Below, in pieces: positions 1 to 9,775 of a DNA stretch of 64,000 bases (position 1 is its first letter; each line of letters begins with the position of its first letter). The notes below the pieces were generated by a model. It did not search any database, was not told the DNA's origin, and saw nothing but the letters and a program-made list of their open reading frames with translations. This DNA comes from Bacteroidota bacterium (lineage in GTDB: Bacteria; Bacteroidota; Bacteroidia; AKYH767-A; OLB10), in contig JADJOZ010000003.1 of the NCBI GenBank assembly GCA_016713525.1, positions 310,001-374,000 of the forward strand, written 5' to 3'. Both the position numbers and the translations under genes were made by a program.

Positions 1-2806
1 TCAGTGAGACATTGAAGAAGCCCGGCTGATTGTAGATTGCCGACGGATTATTATTTGTCGATGTAGTTCCATTGCCAAAATTCCAGCTATATGTAACATC
101 ACCAAATGCACTAGCCAGAAATTTGACAGAATCACCTACACAAATATTATTGGAAGATTGCACAAAGAAATTAGCATCCGGAATAGAGGGTCGGATAATA
201 ACCATCATCGAATCTTTACATCCCAAAGCATTGGTAACAACAAGTTGCACCTGCCAGTACAATACTCCTGTTTGAGTAAAGGTGTGTGATGGGTTCTGCA
301 AATTTGAAGTAGTGCCATCTCCAAAATTCCATTGCCATTGTGTAATGGTAGTATCAGAGTAGGAGCTGTCAGAAAAGTTTACAGACAACGGCATGCAACC
401 ATATAATTTATTGGGCTTAAAGTAAGATTCTATATCATAAACCGAAATATTCCTTTTTACACTATCGACGCATCCATTTATATCGCGAACAACCAGTTTG
501 ATCTGGAAGTTTCCACCCATCTGATATGTATGCGTGTCAACCGGAGCTGTGGTAGCATGCGGGGGCATGTTATCGCCCCAGTACCAGATGTAACTATTGT
601 GGCAGTTTCCTCCCACACTTGTTGATGCACCTGCATTAAAATTCACAATTGAATTAGCACAAACCCGCTGGTCTGCTGAGAAGGCCGCATTCAAAGCCCT
701 TACATTGACCATTGCAGTATCGACGTAAGGATCGCATCCTGAAGTGTTATTGTATGCTGTTATTGAAACAGTATAATCACCAACAGCAGTGTAAGTATGG
801 TTAATGTTTGGTGCTGTTGAATTATTTATAACAGTTCCGTCACCAAAATCCCAGGTCCAGTAATCGGCATCTTCAATAGTTCCGATAATTGAATAAGTGA
901 ATGGTGTACTGCAATTTCCGGTTGTAGTTATATGTGCCAGAGGGCCATTGACAGTGATAGCATTCGCAATGGTAGTTGTTCCTTCGCACCCATTATAAAC
1001 TGTTGTCAGTGTAATAGACTGTGGTCCTGTGGCTGTATTAAAAGACCAAACGGGATCAGGACTGGTGTAACAATGTGACATTATACCACCATCAGCACTG
1101 TAATGCCAGTACTGCGCTGAATCTGCTGCAGGTGTAAGGTCGGTGAATTGAACGGGTGTATCAACACACACATTATTTGGTACCACTGAAAAAGCAGGAG
1201 TGCCCGGTTCACCTACATAAATTGGAATCAGATAAGAAGTGTCTTTACATCCTGCGCTGTTTGTGATCACCAGTCGTGCATAGTATATGCCCGGTGTTGT
1301 ATAGGTATGATTTACCGAGGTTGATGTTCCGTTATTTATTGCACCATCACCAAATGTCCAGTAATAATTTACAATCGGCTCTTTGGAAATACTGCTGTCG
1401 GAAAATGCTACATTAAGAGGAGCGCAACCGTGCGAAACATTGGGCATGAAGCGGGCAGTTGGCTTGAAAATGGAATCAGTTTTTATAATGGTATCTTTGC
1501 AGCCATGAATACTGGTTGCAATCAGTTGTGTGTGCAAATACACATGGTCGTAATAAATAGTATACTGATTTGTATCTGCATTTTGATAAGTGTGCGATGG
1601 ATTTATTCCGGATGATGTAAGCGAATCGCCAAACAACCAGTTGTAAGTGCTTCCATTCACAGATTGGTTGGTATACTGAATTGTTGCCGGCCAGGAGCAG
1701 GAATAAGATGGGTTAGAAGCAAATCCTGCAACAATATTTTCAACGATAATAGTTATAGTTGTATCATCAACACAAGTTCCCGATTGTACCTGCAAGGTAA
1801 CCTGATATACTCCTGGTGTCTGATAGTAATGTACGGTATCGGTTCCTGCAGTACCATCGCCATAAGTATAAAACGGACTCACTCCTGTAGAATTATTACG
1901 GAAAGTTACTATAGAACAAACCGTATCATTTACTGCACCGACAGCGAAGAAAGAAGCCACAGGAGCGCTTATAACGACATTAGTTGTAGTTGTTGCTGAA
2001 CAATTGTTATTATCCGTAACAGTAAGAGAAATGGGATAAACTCCATTTGTAGTATATGTGTTCAGTGGTGGATTAACCGCAGTAGAAGTATTTCCACCTC
2101 CTAGGTTCCATAAGTAGGTGAGACCGCCACCTGTTGTAGAATTACTGGTGGAGAGACCTGCAGAAAAAGATACAACCAATGGCGGGAGACAAGCAGCGGG
2201 AGGAGTTGGGTTGGTACTCAAAACAACGTTAGGCTTTACTGAAACATTAATGTATTGCGAACGGGAATAAGATGAATCGCATCCGTTTGCATCGGTAACT
2301 TTTAATGTAGGAGTAAAGGCACCCCCGATTGAATAGGTATAGGAAGGATTTGGATTATTGCCTGACAGGGTTCCGCCATCACCATATGCCCATTCTCTTT
2401 GAACTATAGCTGCACCACCTTGTGCAGAGGAGGAGTCTTTGAAATTTACGATTAACGGAACACATCCTTTCAAGGGTGGTGTAGCACCAAAATAAACATT
2501 GGGTTTACCATAGACAGTGATTGGCAGCGAATAATTGACCGGATTACCTGCGATTACAGCTGTAAATACAACTGTATAGGAACCCGGAAGAATGTAAGTA
2601 TGTATGGGGGATGCAAGATTAGATCCGGTGCCATCACCAAAATCCCAATTGATATTTGTTGCTCCCGGAGGAGAGCTGAAAACTACATTAATGAGAGGCG
2701 CACATCCGGATGTCTGACTCGCAGAAATCTGTGCATTGCCCACTTGGGAAACTAAGAAAAGCAGCAAAGTAAGTAATACCCATCTGCAGTTTTTCAGGTT
2801 GTTCAT
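1..2806 (-). CDS. Giant PKD-repeat secreted surface protein (partial, C-terminus off left edge)
   Basis: The frame read from the ATG at 2806 down to base 1 has no stop over 935 codons, so the gene runs off the left edge. Residues 1 to about 24 form a signal peptide (MNNLKNCRWVLLTLLLFL..., cleavage after NAQ). About eleven PKD-like Ig-fold repeats follow, each roughly 75-95 residues. Most begin with a GCxPLxVxFxDxS-type strand, carry a WxFGDGTxS-type core (several variants are degenerate, such as WNLGGG and YWGDN) and end with HTYxxxGxYxVxLxVxxxxGC. Proteins of this type in Bacteroidota are T9SS-exported adhesins or gliding-type surface proteins, usually with a type B (gliding-motility-associated) or type A sorting domain at the C-terminus; that end is not visible. 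The nearby PorP/SprF and OmpA/PD40 genes on the same strand suggest a dedicated export or anchoring module. Substrate specificity is inference. Confidence 0.85.
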   Translation of the reverse strand, partial: MNNLKNCRWVLLTLLLFLVSQVGNAQISASQTSGCAPLINVVFSSPPGATNINWDFGDGTGSNLASPIHTYILPGSYTVVFTAVIAGNPVNYSLPITVYGKPNVYFGATPPLKGCVPLIVNFKDSSSAQGGAAIVQREWAYGDGGTLSGNNPNPSYTYSIGGAFTPTLKVTDANGCDSSYSRSQYINVSVKPNVVLSTNPTPPAACLPPLVVSFSAGLSTSNSTTGGGLTYLWNLGGGNTSTAVNPPLNTYTTNGVYPISLTVTDNNNCSATTTTNVVISAPVASFFAVGAVNDTVCSIVTFRNNSTGVSPFYTYGDGTAGTDTVHYYQTPGVYQVTLQVQSGTCVDDTTITIIVENIVAGFASNPSYSCSWPATIQYTNQSVNGSTYNWLFGDSLTSSGINPSHTYQNADTNQYTIYYDHVYLHTQLIATSIHGCKDTIIKTDSIFKPTARFMPNVSHGCAPLNVAFSDSSISKEPIVNYYWTFGDGAINNGTSTSVNHTYTTPGIYYARLVITNSAGCKDTSYLIPIYVGEPGTPAFSVVPNNVCVDTPVQFTDLTPAADSAQYWHYSADGGIMSHCYTSPDPVWSFNTATGPQSITLTTVYNGCEGTTTIANAITVNGPLAHITTTGNCSTPFTYSIIGTIEDADYWTWDFGDGTVINNSTAPNINHTYTAVGDYTVSITAYNNTSGCDPYVDTAMVNVRALNAAFSADQRVCANSIVNFNAGASTSVGGNCHNSYIWYWGDNMPPHATTAPVDTHTYQMGGNFQIKLVVRDINGCVDSVKRNISVYDIESYFKPNKLYGCMPLSVNFSDSSYSDTTITQWQWNFGDGTTSNLQNPSHTFTQTGVLYWQVQLVVTNALGCKDSMMVIIRPSIPDANFFVQSSNNICVGDSVKFLASAFGDVTYSWNFGNGTTSTNNNPSAIYNQPGFFNVSL

Positions 2807-3003
2807 ATTGCTGTTGGAAAGGGTCCGAAAGAATAGATAAATAGTTCCTGTAATTATAGGAATTTTTTTTGAAATCGCATCCAAATTTGAATAAATTATG
2901 GTCTTTTAGGTTTTTATGCAACTTTTTTAGAAATTAGCGCATCTGTCCCAAAAATGATATATTTGTGATAACCTTTATTTTCGAATCCCCAAACCGGATC
3001 GCC

Positions 3004-3852
3004 ATGCGACTAATGTCACCTTTTGCCTTGTTATTTGCCACATTTGCCTTATTTGCGAATGTTCAGATTCAGGCACAGCCTGCCAAATGCGGGACGATTT
3101 TAACCCCCGAACAGGTTGCAAAGGAGATGGCAAGTCCTTCATTCGGTACTCAGAAATCGATGTTTGCACCCACCAAGTGCTTTGGTAAAACACTCTCGAT
3201 TACTGCCCATATTTTTGCGGATAGTCTTGGAAATTATGGTATTACAGCTTTAGATATCACTAATTCCCTGGCCGCATTGAATCAGGCATTTGGCCCCATT
3301 TGTATTTCCTTTCAGGTTTGTAATGTGAATTATATTCCCAATTATAAATACAATGATTTTTTACAGCCTGCTGATGAAGCCGAAGTGATTTCCCTCTACA
3401 GTGTACCTAAAACAATTAATATATTTTATGCCCGAAGGGTTGAACGAACTCCCGGGAATCCGGTTGGCGGCTATGCGTATTTTCCGGGTGGGGCCGATTT
3501 TATTGCACTCTCTAAATCAAGTCTTTCTTCCATTACTCATGAGATGGGACATTTTTTTGGATTGTATCATACCTTTGAAACTCAATTCGGATCAGAACTG
3601 GCAAATGGCTCTAATTGTGCAACTACCGGTGATCTGGTTTGTGATACTCCTGCCGATCCCGGCCTCGGAAATACACCAGCACCCGATTGTAATTTATCGC
3701 CCTATATTAAAGATGCCAATAACGAATGGTATGTGCCTTTGATTGGTAACACCATGTCATATTATTCAAGTGATTGTGAATGCGGATTTACAACTGATCA
3801 ATACAACAAAATGGCATTGAACTATGTGAATAGCAGGTTTTATCTCTGGTAA
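3004..3852 (+). CDS. M43-family (pappalysin-like) secreted zinc metalloprotease
   Basis: This encodes 282 residues. The start is placed at the ATG at 3004 because a signal peptide (MRLMSPFALLFATFALFA..., cleavage near IQA-QPA) begins there; an in-frame ATG at 2965 would add 13 poorly fitting residues. The metzincin zinc site HEMGHFFGLYH (HExxHxxGxxH) is present at about residue 180. Downstream are a CDTPADP segment typical of M43 and an NTMSYY Met-turn. Cysteine pairs (C...C near DCNLSPY and SDCECGF) fit the disulfide pattern of the family. The protein ends soon after the Met-turn, and I see no T9SS sorting domain, so it may be periplasmic or released by another route. It lies between the divergent PKD gene and the convergent OmpA/PD40 gene, only 6 bp from the latter. 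Confidence 0.85.
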   Translation: MRLMSPFALLFATFALFANVQIQAQPAKCGTILTPEQVAKEMASPSFGTQKSMFAPTKCFGKTLSITAHIFADSLGNYGITALDITNSLAALNQAFGPICISFQVCNVNYIPNYKYNDFLQPADEAEVISLYSVPKTINIFYARRVERTPGNPVGGYAYFPGGADFIALSKSSLSSITHEMGHFFGLYHTFETQFGSELANGSNCATTGDLVCDTPADPGLGNTPAPDCNLSPYIKDANNEWYVPLIGNTMSYYSSDCECGFTTDQYNKMALNYVNSRFYLW

Positions 3853-3858
3853 AAAAAA

Positions 3859-5939
3859 TCAGAATATTCCGGGTTCCTGAATTTTTCCATCTGGTCGCAT
3901 TTTTCCGATTATTCGGAATTCTGTTCTTCGGTTTAATTGTCGCCCTTCCGCATTGTCTGTTCCATCTGCAAATTGATTCGGTGCAATAGGTTGAGATTCC
4001 CCATATCCACGCGCATTCAAATGGGTAACTTCAATGCCTTTCTTAACGAGATAATCAACAACACTTTGCGCTCTTTCCTGTGACAATATTTCATTGGCTG
4101 CATCAGTACCAACATGATCGGTGTGTGAAGAAATTTCAATAACCAGATCAGGATTGTTTTGCATGATGATAAGTAAAGTTGTGTCAATGGAATTCATAGC
4201 CGCTTGTGTTAATGTGGCTTTCCCGTATTCATAATAAATGTTCTTCAAGCCGATTGCATCGAAAGGAGCTTCCTTGACCCCAATGTTCATTTCTATACTT
4301 TCATTTTTCTTGCGGTCAATTGTGCTGAACTCACGAACAGAACTCAGGTAACCTTCTTTTTTTGTCGTCAAACGGTATTCCCGGTCAGGTAAAACTACCA
4401 TTTTGTATTTACCATCAAGATCTGTGAAAATTCCATTAACAGGAACATAAGTGGTGTCTTCCGGATTTTTCATTTCCAGAAAAACTTTAGCTCCCTTTAC
4501 CGGGATTCCCTCTGAAGTTAAAGCAGTATCTGAAGTTTCATATAAAGATCCTTTTACTTCCAGCATGATTGCATCCAGCCAATGGATGCTGAAAATGTCA
4601 TCACAACAACCTTTTGAAATATTAAGAGAAGTCTTTACCTCACGATTAGAAACCATCATTGCATATTCACTGCTGCTCTTGCTTTGTGAATAATAAAGAT
4701 CATCATAAGAAGAATTTAAAGGTGCTCCTAAATTTTGCGGAATAGACCATCTTTTCATTTCTCCGTTTGTTTTGAAGATATCCAGACCTCCCAAACCCTG
4801 AAAGCCATCTGAACTAAAAAATAAAGTTCCCGAAACATAATCGTAATAAGGCGTAATTTCATCACCTGCAGTATTTATTTTTGATCCTGCATTCGAAGGT
4901 GGTTTGTATAGTTTTAGTTTGGAATCATAATAAGTATACCAGATATCCATTCCGCCTCTTCCATTTTCACGATCAGATACAAAGTAGATGATCTCCCTGT
5001 TTTTCTTAGCTTCCGTTGCAACCGTGGGCTGTGTGCTGGTGTAACCCGAAAGATTTACATCATCTCCCAATGAAACCGGTTCGCTCCAGTTTCCGTCATT
5101 TAAATTACTAACGTATAATGCACATATGTTTTTGTTCTTTCTGTTCCGTTTACATCTTGAAAAATAAATTCGCTGACCATCTTTAGAAAATGCTACATTC
5201 GAATTATGAACACCTTCGGCATTGAAAGGACCGTCGAGTAATCCTTTAGTAATCCATTTATCATTTTCTTTGGTTGCCGTATATAATTTCCGGAAAGGTT
5301 CATTAGATGAGGAATCTTCCGTATTCATGTAAAAATACTTTTGGTCGGTTTTTAAGGAAGAATAAATCATCGTGCTGTCGTTGATAAATACCGGACCGGC
5401 TTCAACATGAGACGTATTGATGGTAGAGTCGAGATGATCTATTTTTACATTCAGTGGTTTGTCCATCATTTCTGAAACAAAAGCAGTTGCCTTGGTATTG
5501 TTACCAATCATTTTAAGATAAGCACTTTTATCTTTGCCCTTGTATTCTTTTAAACTTCGCATAATATTCATCGGACTTCGAAAAATTGCCAATGTTTTTA
5601 GCATGGTTGCATAATGAAAGAGTGCCAAAGCATTCTTTTTGGGTTTAAGCTGATAAGCTTTCAGATACATTTTTTCCGCCTCGCGATAATCTTTCGACAA
5701 ACGGTAACTTTCCGCAAGCTGGTAAACTATTTTGTAGTTCTTCGGCCGCTTATCGCGATAACTTTCAAAGTACATAGCTGCAGAACTGTAGTCACCTTGT
5801 TTGAAAGCGCTTTTCCAAAAGCACGAAGTTGTCCGGCCCGCATCGATTTTACTGGATCATCATCCTGAGCGAATCCTCCTGTCTGAAACACCAGAAGAAC
5901 AGAACAAATTATAAGTAAGCCTTTTTTAATAGCGTTCAC
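3859..5939 (-). CDS. OmpA-family outer-membrane lipoprotein-like protein with TPR and PD40 repeats (PorE-like), frameshifted
   Basis: The restored product is about 693 residues: signal peptide (MNAIKKGLLIICSVLLVF...), TPR-like helices, WD40-like PD40 repeats (motifs such as FSKDGQRIYFSR and YFVSDRENGRGGMDIW), a carboxypeptidase-regulatory-like domain, and a C-terminal OmpA domain with a peptidoglycan-binding NxxLSxxRAxxVxxYL-type motif and final NRRTEF. This order matches PorE-like T9SS subunits, which tether the secretion machine to peptidoglycan. As written the gene is broken. The N-terminal frame leaves the body frame at a run of four T at 5811-5814 (A on the coding strand); one extra A restores a continuous reading (FGKSAFKQGDYSSAAMYF). 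It overlaps the upstream PorP/SprF gene by 14 bp, so they form one transcript. A true frameshift is possible, but sequence error is more likely given the same pattern elsewhere in the window. Confidence 0.8.
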
Positions 5940-6936
5940 AGGGTATCTTAACTTTTACTGCACGCGAATTGAGTGCTGTATAAATAATTGAAATTTCAAA
6001 TGCTCCCCGGTTGCGGGTGACTGTTTGTGCTTCCGAAATATTAATGTCGTAGCTGAAACCAATGTCGAATAAATCGTATCGGAAACCGGTAACAAGTGCA
6101 ATTGCATCGGTCTGACTTTTTACCGAATTCCTGACAAAAGCACCATAGCTTACCGAAGAAATTTTGTTGGTTACTTCTTTCGATTTGCGGGTAATTAATA
6201 CACCTGCCATAAAATCGTTTGCTTTCGATTGCTCCATAAAAAGAATCTGCGGAGTAATTATGGTGCGATCATTCTTTTCCCATTTATCAGACACCGTTAC
6301 CACATAGCGGTTTGGCAATTTATTTTCAGGGCCAAAGAAATTTTCATCCGGACGATTCAGGTGAAACATAGCAAATCCTAATTTTGGTGTGTGTTTACCA
6401 AATTTACGGTTCCAGCCAATGCCGGCATTCACATCTAAATAGGATACTTTGTCGTTGCGATCGGCTTCAGCACTTGCTACATTGGTATCGAAATAACCGG
6501 TATTCAGATTGAACTGATCCGGGAATGTAAGTTTCGAAACATCAAATGATTTCATTACATAACCGCCTTGAACACCAATATGAAAGACGCTTTTTCCTAC
6601 TAATTTATGCCAGGCTGCTGAAAGGTTAATTTTTGCAATCTGGAAAGCATTCACCCCGGACTTATCATACACAACATTAAGTCCACCACTCATCTTTTCA
6701 TTCAGCACATAAAACTGCTGATCATATCCCGCTGAATTTGATAAATACCCGGGATCAAATTTGCGCCACTGACTCCGAAAAGTATTCATAAACCGGTAAT
6801 CTCCGGTGTAATCGCCTGTTAGAGAGGGGTTTATGGTTAAAGGTGCCGTGTAAAACTGGGTAAAATGCACATCCTGACTTAAAACTTGGGTCTGGACGAA
6901 AGTGAAAATGAGCAAAAATAATTTTATAAACTTCAT
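5926..6936 (-). CDS. PorP/SprF family type IX secretion outer-membrane protein
   Basis: This encodes 336 residues. A signal peptide (MKFIKLFLLIFTFVQTQVLS) is followed by QDVHFTQFYTAPLTINPSLTG, the very characteristic start of PorP/SprF proteins. The rest alternates amphipathic strands (for example GGLNVVYDKSGVNAF, YLDVNAGIGWNRKFG, YDLFDIGFSYDINIS) as expected for a beta-barrel. The length is near the usual 300-350 residues. In Flavobacterium johnsoniae SprF is needed for secretion of SprB, and PorP/SprF paralogues are generally linked to large substrates with type B sorting domains. Here it precedes the OmpA/PD40 gene (14-bp overlap) and lies close to a giant PKD protein on the same strand. 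That pairing supports, but does not prove, dedicated export of that protein. Confidence 0.88.
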   Translation of the reverse strand: MKFIKLFLLIFTFVQTQVLSQDVHFTQFYTAPLTINPSLTGDYTGDYRFMNTFRSQWRKFDPGYLSNSAGYDQQFYVLNEKMSGGLNVVYDKSGVNAFQIAKINLSAAWHKLVGKSVFHIGVQGGYVMKSFDVSKLTFPDQFNLNTGYFDTNVASAEADRNDKVSYLDVNAGIGWNRKFGKHTPKLGFAMFHLNRPDENFFGPENKLPNRYVVTVSDKWEKNDRTIITPQILFMEQSKANDFMAGVLITRKSKEVTNKISSVSYGAFVRNSVKSQTDAIALVTGFRYDLFDIGFSYDINISEAQTVTRNRGAFEISIIYTALNSRAVKVKIPCERY

Positions 6937-7096
6937 TTTGAAGGCTCTGACTTTTAAGGAGGCGAATCAGAGCGTTAATTTACGTAAAGTGATCATAATT
7001 CCAAAAAAAAGTCATAAAAAATTCGTAAAACTGTTTGTTGTAGATGCAATAGCAATACTAAACGGAGATTCACAAAACAAAAAGGAATTTGTATGA

Positions 7097-7210
7097 GCAG
7101 GATTTAACCAGTTTCAGAAGGTCTCGTATTTGAACAACGGAAGCTATCTGGTTAATTTGGAACATAACGGGAATATTTTAGCATCACGCAAATTGATGGT
7201 TGTGAAGTGA
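7097..7210 (+). pseudogene. Remnant of a T9SS type A C-terminal sorting domain
   Basis: Reading from 7097 to the TGA at 7208-7210 gives 38 codons ending NGSYLVNLEHNGNILASRK then LMVVK. This is the classic last strand of a T9SS sorting domain (NGxYxVxLxxxGxxxxxKxxVxK). There is no start codon and no recognisable cargo domain upstream: a TGA immediately precedes it and the 6937-7096 stretch looks non-coding. I interpret it as the surviving 3' end of a decayed secreted-protein gene. Confidence 0.55.
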
Positions 7211-7406
7211 GGTTTGGGGAATTTAAACTTTTGGATGTATAGAAAAATTCGTTTCTTCCTTTTATCTCAAGGTATCCTGGTGTTCCGTTAATTTTCACAA
7301 CAAGATTAAGCAGATTTTACAAGACAAGGAACAAGATAGTTTTTGCTTAAAAGATATTTCCGGAAGTTTTAGAAATTAATGATAAAATAAATTTCATAGT
7401 TTCAAA

Positions 7407-7464
7407 GTCATTATCAGTCAGTGGCGGCAGAGCCGCGTCATTAGCAGCAAAGCTGCTGTCATTA
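7407..7464. repeat. GTCATTA-spaced tandem hairpins
   Basis: The heptamer GTCATTA occurs at 7407, 7437 and 7458. Between the copies lie two small perfect stem-loops, GCGGC-AGA-GCCGC (7424-7436) and AGCAGC-AAA-GCTGCT (7443-7457). The second is an evident variant of the first, with the purine spacer kept. The arrangement resembles the small intergenic hairpin repeats common in Bacteroidota chromosomes. Confidence 0.6.
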
Positions 7465-7607
7465 AATAGAGTAATATGTCATAAGCAATAAGAGAACTCA
7501 ATGTTAGAACTGTATGCAGTATGCAACAGGATGTTTATTATTCAATATCAAATAACAACCATTGATCAATTAGGTGATGCAATTTCCTTCATTTTATATG
7601 GGAAATC

Positions 7608-7694
7608 CCATCTATCATTTTTCATCTATAATTTATCATCCACTGCAGCTTGCTGCAGGGCACTCCCGAAACTGGTCCTCGCCTGTGGCGAGGA
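7608..7694. repeat. Dispersed ATCTATCAT repeat followed by two perfect hairpins
   Basis: Bases 7608-7642 (CCATCTATCAT...CATCTATAATTTATCATCC) closely match 34928-34964. They are followed by CTGCAGC-TT-GCTGCAG (7643-7658) and TCCTCGCC-TGT-GGCGAGGA (7676-7694), both perfect inverted repeats. No T-tract follows, so they read as intergenic repeats, not as terminators. Confidence 0.55.
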
Positions 7695-7822
7695 TCCCTC
7701 TCCAAAATTTTATATTATAAAGAAATAAATTTTATTTTTACAGTTCATTATTCATCATGGCATCGTTGCGAAAGCAGTTTTATGAAATGTAACTGTTCTT
7801 TATTCTGGCCATTGAGTTGCGT

Positions 7823-7867
7823 GCATCCTCGCCACAGTCCGACAGCTATCGGGCGAGGAGGAGAAGG
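7823..7867. repeat. 45-bp dispersed repeat, copy 1
   Basis: This 45-bp unit begins GCATCCTCGCC, contains a GACAGCTATCGG palindrome-like centre and ends GCGAGGAGGAGAAGG. A second copy lies at 9672-9716. The outer CCTCGCC and GGCGAGG are complementary, so the unit can fold on itself. It immediately precedes the orphan sorting domain at 7871 and is translated into arginine-rich nonsense in that frame. Confidence 0.7.
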
Positions 7868-7870
7868 TGT

Positions 7871-8086
7871 ATTTATCCCAATCCTACCGGAGATATGATT
7901 AATTTTACCCGTATCTTGCCTTCAGGAGCTGTAGTAAAGGTATTTGATACCTCCGGTAGGGAGATGCTTCATGAAGTTAATCCTATACTAATAAATGTCA
8001 GTAGCCTTGAAAATGGGTATTATATTTTAAAAATATTTGAAAACCACGAACTAATATTCCATAAGAATATTGTTATCATAAAATAA
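7871..8086 (+). pseudogene. Orphan T9SS type A sorting domain (5'-truncated gene)
   Basis: The frame ending at TAA 8084-8086 encodes a complete, well-preserved type A sorting domain of about 71 residues: IYPNPTGDMINF, then VKVFDTSGREMLHE, SSLENGYYILKIF and a final strand IFHKNIVIIK. All expected blocks are present. Upstream in frame there is only the translated 45-bp dispersed repeat and no cargo domain or signal peptide. The cargo gene has therefore been deleted or displaced, perhaps by repeat insertion. It is unlikely to be functional alone, since T9SS substrates need a signal peptide. Confidence 0.7.
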
Positions 8087-8132
8087 CAATCATTGGATGC
8101 GATTCACCAAATTTAAAAATGTAAATCCTAAT

Positions 8133-9631
8133 ATGAGACTACTTATTATCTTGTTGATAATAATAACTGCACATGTTTCCGTGGCACAAAACCGCAATTC
8201 GGTTTGGGTGTTCGGAGATTCTGCCGGGATAGATTTTGGTAGCGGTGTAGCTTTGCCTATTGTAAGTGCTATGGATGGACGGGGGAGCTGTGCCAGCATT
8301 TCAGATGCCAATGGTAACCTGTTATTTTACGCAGCAACAATGCCTGAATACTTTGGGCCTGCCGGAGTCGAAACTTTTGTTTTTAATCAGAATCATAATG
8401 TTATGCAAACGGTGATTCTATTGTAGGAAGAGGTTGGTATCAGGAGCTGGTAATTATTCCAAGCCCTGCAAAGGACAGTATGTACTACTTGTTTTCTATC
8501 AGTGTAACTGAAAACTACGGATTGGTTTACAGTATTATAGATATGCGGTTAAATGCTGGACTTGGAGCAGTTACTCAAAAAAACATTCAATTACAAAATT
8601 TTAAGTTAGTAGATTGTATAAATGCCGTTAAACATGGTAATGGTAGGGATTGGTGGGTGATTTTCAGGAAGTCGGGGTTCCCTGCCTTCAACAATGATTT
8701 TTATACTTATTTGATCACCCCAGCTGGCATTCAGAATGTTTCTATTCAGTCATTTGGTGAGCAAAACGTTACAAACTTAGGTAAGATTACTATTTCTCCT
8801 GAAGGCACTAAAATGGTTTTTATCAATTTAAATGGTGTAATAGAATTATTTAATTTTGACAGATGCACTGGTCTACTGAGTAATTCAATACCTATTGACT
8901 TTGGAGTCTTAGCTCCACCAGAGCCCTTTTATTGGAGTTGTGAATTTTCACCAGATGCCAGCAAGTTGTTTATAAGTACGAATAGTGACACATCCTATTT
9001 ATTTCAGTACGATCTGAATGCGCCAAACATTTCTGCAAGTAAGGATACTCTATTTTCAATTTCTAACATTGAATATGCTTTAGGGGCCTTGAAGCGAGGT
9101 CCGGATGAAAAAATTTATTTATCTGGTTGGTATAACGACGGTTTTAATGCCCCATATCCTTATGCTGACAGTGTTTATAACATGTACAACATGAATTTAT
9201 CTGTAATTAACCAGCCAAATAACCTTGGAACTCTATGCGATTTTCAACCATATAGCTTTAATCTTGGTGGTAAACGAACCTATCTTGGTCTTCCTAACAA
9301 CCCCGAATATGACCTACAAGCCCTCGCAGGCAGTCCATGCGATACGTTGGTGGGAATCGGTGATGCTCCACAAATACAACAAGCCGCCCTAAATGTTTTC
9401 TACCACACAGCATGGGAAAAAGCGTTTATAAATGCCTCGAACCTGTTAGGCAAAACAGGTAAGTTATTGGTTTATGATATGCAAGGGAAAATAGTTCATT
9501 CAGAGCCGCTTCGGATACAGAATGGATACTATACAAGAGATTTGTCTATGATAGGTAAGGCTCATGGGGTTTACCTTATTGTTCTAGAGACGGAACAGGA
9601 GCTGTTGGTGAAGAAGATGCTGATTGAATAA
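8133..9631 (+). CDS. Secreted beta-propeller-like protein with T9SS sorting domain (frameshifted)
   Basis: The restored product is about 499 residues. The start is set at the ATG at 8133, which opens the signal peptide MRLLIILLIIITAHVSVA-Q; an in-frame ATG at 8097 is less fitting. The body has repeated propeller-like blades (SVWVFGDSAGIDF, ISDANGNLLFYA, ISPEGTKMVFINLNG, FSPDASKLFIST), typical of Bacteroidota proteins that resemble WD40/PD40 propellers. The C-terminal roughly 80 residues form a type A sorting domain (LLVYDMQGKIVHSE...GVYLIVLETEQELLVKKMLIE). The frame breaks at an AAA run, 8407-8409; one added A restores VMQNGDSIVGRGWYQ. The next gene is a paralogue with the same architecture. 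No function beyond secretion can be assigned. Confidence 0.75.
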
Positions 9632-9671
9632 TGTGGTTATGCCTTCATGAATAGAGATTTGTACTTTGTAG

Positions 9672-9716
9672 GCATCCTCACCTCAATGCGATAGCTATCG
9701 GACGAGGAGGAGAAGG
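9672..9716. repeat. 45-bp dispersed repeat, copy 2
   Basis: The unit GCATCCTCACC...GATAGCTATCGG...ACGAGGAGGAGAAGG matches the copy at 7823-7867 over its whole length, with about seven differences. It sits in the 144-bp gap between two paralogous T9SS-substrate genes. The same gap, placed in front of both the orphan sorting domain and the second paralogue, suggests that the repeat travelled with, or recombined between, these genes. Confidence 0.7.
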
Positions 9717-9775
9717 GGACGAGAGGAGTTGCAAACTAAAGATTCTATACAAACTAGAAAGTTAGCAATAATACG

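Larger units (their letters stand above)
7211..7870. other. Intergenic, repeat-bearing stretch without a credible gene
   Basis: No reading frame here has protein-like composition; short frames at 7501-7728 and 7650-7898 only translate repeats. It holds several short perfect hairpins listed separately, an AT-rich tract and a 45-bp dispersed repeat at its right end. It lies between two sorting-domain remnants, so it probably derives from decayed secreted-protein genes and repeat insertions. Confidence 0.5.

Noticed and set aside
1430..1999. Two frames (61 and 111 codons) on the plus strand
   Set aside because: They are antisense shadows of the PKD-repeat gene, with a Ser/Cys/Tyr-rich, non-protein-like composition.
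7501..7898. Two plus-strand frames of 75 and 82 codons
   Set aside because: They translate dispersed hairpin repeats and have no domain or signal features.
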